The notes below the pieces were generated by a model that saw only the letters and a program-made list of their open reading frames with translations, searched no databases and was not told where the DNA came from. The translations under genes were made by a program, and so were the position numbers. This document shows, piece after piece, positions 6,847-7,502 of a stretch of DNA of 7,502 bases. Position 1 is the first letter of the stretch. Each line of letters opens with the position of its first letter. Source of the DNA: Paludibacteraceae bacterium (GTDB taxonomy: Bacteria > Bacteroidota > Bacteroidia > Bacteroidales > Paludibacteraceae). The DNA lies in assembly GCA_947445425.1 (NCBI GenBank), contig CANFFA010000104.1, positions 1 to 7,502 of the forward strand, written 5' to 3'.

Positions 6847-7502
6847 CATGGCGCATTGGCTCTGTCACCCTATCAAATATCCCATTCAAATACGCAATTG
6901 CTAAACCATAGTTCGTAACCGCTACACCTTGCTGTGCAGCCATTTTGATACGGTTCACCACTTGCTTACGCGTAACCATACAACCACCACATTGAACAAT
7001 AAGGGCATATGTACTTAGATCAGCTGGCAGGGGAGCAATGCCCGATATAAAGTCAAATTCAATGTTCTTAGCACTGAATTTCTTTATCCAATTCGGTAGT
7101 TTCACCCTGCCAATATCATCACAGGTAACTTGATGCGTACATGATTCGAGCATTAGTATTTTGTCACCATCTTTTAGGTCTGACAATTTCGGAGTACCTT
7201 TCATATAGGCGTCGAAGTCACCCTTCATTCGTGCAAAGATGATACTGAAACCGGTGAGAGGAACATCTTCCGGGACTAATTTAGATACAAAATCAAAAGC
7301 CTGACTATCTGTAACCACAAGAGCGGGCTTAATACCTGTTTTAAGAAAATCCTCTAATTCACTATCTTTTACCGTTACACAAATAGCATCATGATCGAGT
7401 ACATCGCGTAATGTCATTACTTGTGGCAAAATCATCCTACCTTCGGGTGCAGCTAAATCAATAGGGGTTACCAATAGCACAACATCTTTGGGCTTGATCA
7501 TA
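6833..7502 (-). CDS. hydF: [FeFe]-hydrogenase maturation scaffold/GTPase HydF, 3' part
   Basis: C-terminal part of HydF, the scaffold that carries the 2Fe precursor to the hydrogenase. About 222 residues are visible; full HydF is about 400, so the N-terminal GTPase domain lies beyond the right edge. The Met at 7501 is internal, because the first residues already match mid-protein HydF (VTPIDLAAPEGRMILPQ). Next comes the cluster-binding domain: ESCTHQVTCDDIGRVKLP with Cys121 and His123 (fragment numbering), then QCGGCM with Cys171 and Cys174, and the conserved end VTNYGLAIAYLNG. Three Cys fit the CxH ... CxxC 4Fe-4S site. The residue just before CxxC is often His in the family but is Gln170 here. 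The last few residues are encoded by a repeat element. hydF precedes hydE by 73 bp. Confidence 0.93.
   Translation of the reverse strand, partial: MIKPKDVVLLVTPIDLAAPEGRMILPQVMTLRDVLDHDAICVTVKDSELEDFLKTGIKPALVVTDSQAFDFVSKLVPEDVPLTGFSIIFARMKGDFDAYMKGTPKLSDLKDGDKILMLESCTHQVTCDDIGRVKLPNWIKKFSAKNIEFDFISGIAPLPADLSTYALIVQCGGCMVTRKQVVNRIKMAAQQGVAVTNYGLAIAYLNGIFDRVTEPMRHAPNP

Overview
The window looks like chromosomal DNA of an AT-rich member of the Bacteroidota. Evidence: an 857-residue outer-membrane receptor with a carboxypeptidase-D-like N-terminal domain, a plug and a beta-barrel; promoter -7 boxes of the TAnnTTTG type; and little sign of Shine-Dalgarno-driven starts. Partial [FeFe]-hydrogenase maturation genes suggest an anaerobic or facultatively fermentative lifestyle. 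The exact genus cannot be named from this sequence. The first 64 bases are pure G and are most likely a sequencing or assembly artefact at a contig end. The last gene runs off the right edge.

Layout, left to right. (1) 1-64 poly-G, then 65-194, a non-coding leader. (2) 195-2768 (+), a TonB-dependent-receptor-like outer-membrane protein, the only rightward gene. (3) A leftward block read as 4868 -> 2820: a GmhB-type HAD phosphatase, a vertebrate-type (class II) PurE, and a Sua5/TsaC threonylcarbamoyl-AMP synthase only 4 bp after purE. (4) 4869-5020, an intergenic region with a perfect 19-bp inverted repeat beside a good TAnnTTTG box for the gmhB-like gene. (5) A second leftward block read as 7502 -> 5021: the 3' part of hydF, complete hydE, and an XRE-cupin regulator that has its own candidate -7 box.

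How the genes fit together. HydE (radical SAM) and HydF (scaffold/GTPase) belong to the machinery that builds the 2Fe subcluster of [FeFe]-hydrogenase. HydG and the hydrogenase are not in the window and may lie to the right. The XRE-cupin gene follows in the same direction and could regulate the hyd genes, but this is only positional inference. The gmhB-purE-sua5 block is housekeeping: sugar-phosphate metabolism, de novo purine synthesis and tRNA t6A modification.

Most notable observations: the class II PurE signature; a G/C-rich repeat family (core CCCCTTTAGGGG) that spans the hydF/hydE junction and supplies both the last codons of hydF and part of the hydE N-terminus; a 12-bp tandem repeat between those genes; and the long perfect dyad upstream of the gmhB-like gene. 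I found no CRISPR array, insertion sequence, tRNA or rRNA, and no convincing novel multi-gene system.
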